Of a DNA stretch of 6,650 bases, positions 6,445 to 6,650 are shown piece after piece. The stretch comes from a bacterium (GTDB lineage Bacteria; SZUA-79; Acidulodesulfobacterales; Acidulodesulfobacteraceae), in assembly GCA_021800745.1 (NCBI GenBank), contig JAJYYS010000089.1, positions 1-6,650 on the forward strand, written 5' to 3'. Both the position numbers and the translations under genes were made by a program. How positions within the stretch are numbered: position 1 is the first letter of the stretch; each line of letters starts with the position of its first letter. The notes under the pieces are model-generated. The model saw only the letters and a program-made list of their open reading frames with translations. It was not told the origin of the DNA and did no database searches.

Positions 6445-6650
6445 CAATAAATTTTATGTCTATATCTTACCGAGTATAAAAAAAGCCCGCAGGAAGGAGC
6501 GCATATAATATTATAGGCTTGATTTTCCCCTTTAAGCATATCGATTAGGCGGTTAATATTCATTTTCCCGGTTCCGCATAAAATTAAAGTTCCAACTATC
6601 CTTCTGACCATATGCCTTAAAAAACCTTCTCCCTCTATAAATATATCGAA
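6441..6650 (-). CDS. truA: tRNA pseudouridine(38-40) synthase TruA, C-terminal fragment (cut by window edge)
   Basis: TruA modifies uridines 38, 39 and 40 of the tRNA anticodon stem-loop. Only the last 69 codons are in the window, in frame from 6650 to the TGA at 6441-6443. The fragment shows the TruA C-terminal signature: GFLRHMVRRIVGTLILCGTG (fragment residues 9-28), an NINRLIDML helix (31-39) and the closing APSCGLFLYSVRY (51-63), matching the family pattern of an Ala-Pro pair followed by GL.L..V.Y. The start and the catalytic Asp lie beyond the right edge. The gene runs in the same direction as rimP. Its stop codon overlaps the predicted rimP promoter, and the hairpin at 6338-6368 may serve as its terminator. 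Confidence 0.9.
   Translation of the reverse strand, partial: FDIFIEGEGFLRHMVRRIVGTLILCGTGKMNINRLIDMLKGENQAYNIICAPSCGLFLYSVRYRHKIYC

Overview
This 6.65-kb window holds a bacterial translation and transcription housekeeping operon, all on the minus strand, so it reads from right to left. In transcription order it contains the 3' end of truA, a short regulatory gap, then rimP, nusA, infB, rbfA, a DHH-family nanoRNase/pAp-phosphatase (nrnA-like) and the 5' part of truB, which runs off the left edge. Both edge genes are cut by the window. I see no mobile element, CRISPR array, tRNA or rRNA, and no credible plus-strand gene.

The DNA is AT-rich. The proteins are rich in Lys, Ile, Asn and Glu, and ATA is common for Ile. 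The order rimP-nusA-infB-rbfA-DHH-truB, with no ylxR/rplGA-like gene between nusA and infB, resembles Gram-negative lineages of the broad deltaproteobacterial type more than Firmicutes. I cannot name the organism; a low-GC deltaproteobacterial or related candidate lineage is a weak inference.

Region by region: 6441-6650 is the TruA C-terminus. Positions 6338-6440 are the only substantial non-coding gap. A near-consensus sigma-70-type promoter (TTGATA, 17 bp, TATAAT) starts on the truA stop codon. About 70 nt further on, a hairpin with a U-tract abuts the rimP start codon. An 18-codon open frame crosses that hairpin and overlaps the rimP start. Positions 5858-6337 are rimP, 4532-5827 nusA, 2156-4480 infB, 1760-2116 rbfA, 629-1753 nrnA-like and 1-620 truB (partial). 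Gaps between operon genes are 30, 51, 39, 6 and 8 bp.

Functionally, the products link transcription elongation and termination (NusA) to 30S maturation (RimP, RbfA), initiation (IF2), tRNA modification (TruA, TruB) and degradation of very short RNAs (NrnA). The proteins are conventional. The most interesting element is the rimP leader, whose promoter, terminator-like hairpin and start codon are arranged like an attenuator ahead of an operon that encodes the termination factor NusA. Secondary points are a hairpin that could mask the infB ribosome-binding site, and an NrnA-like protein with an insertion of about 30 residues and an altered first metal motif.
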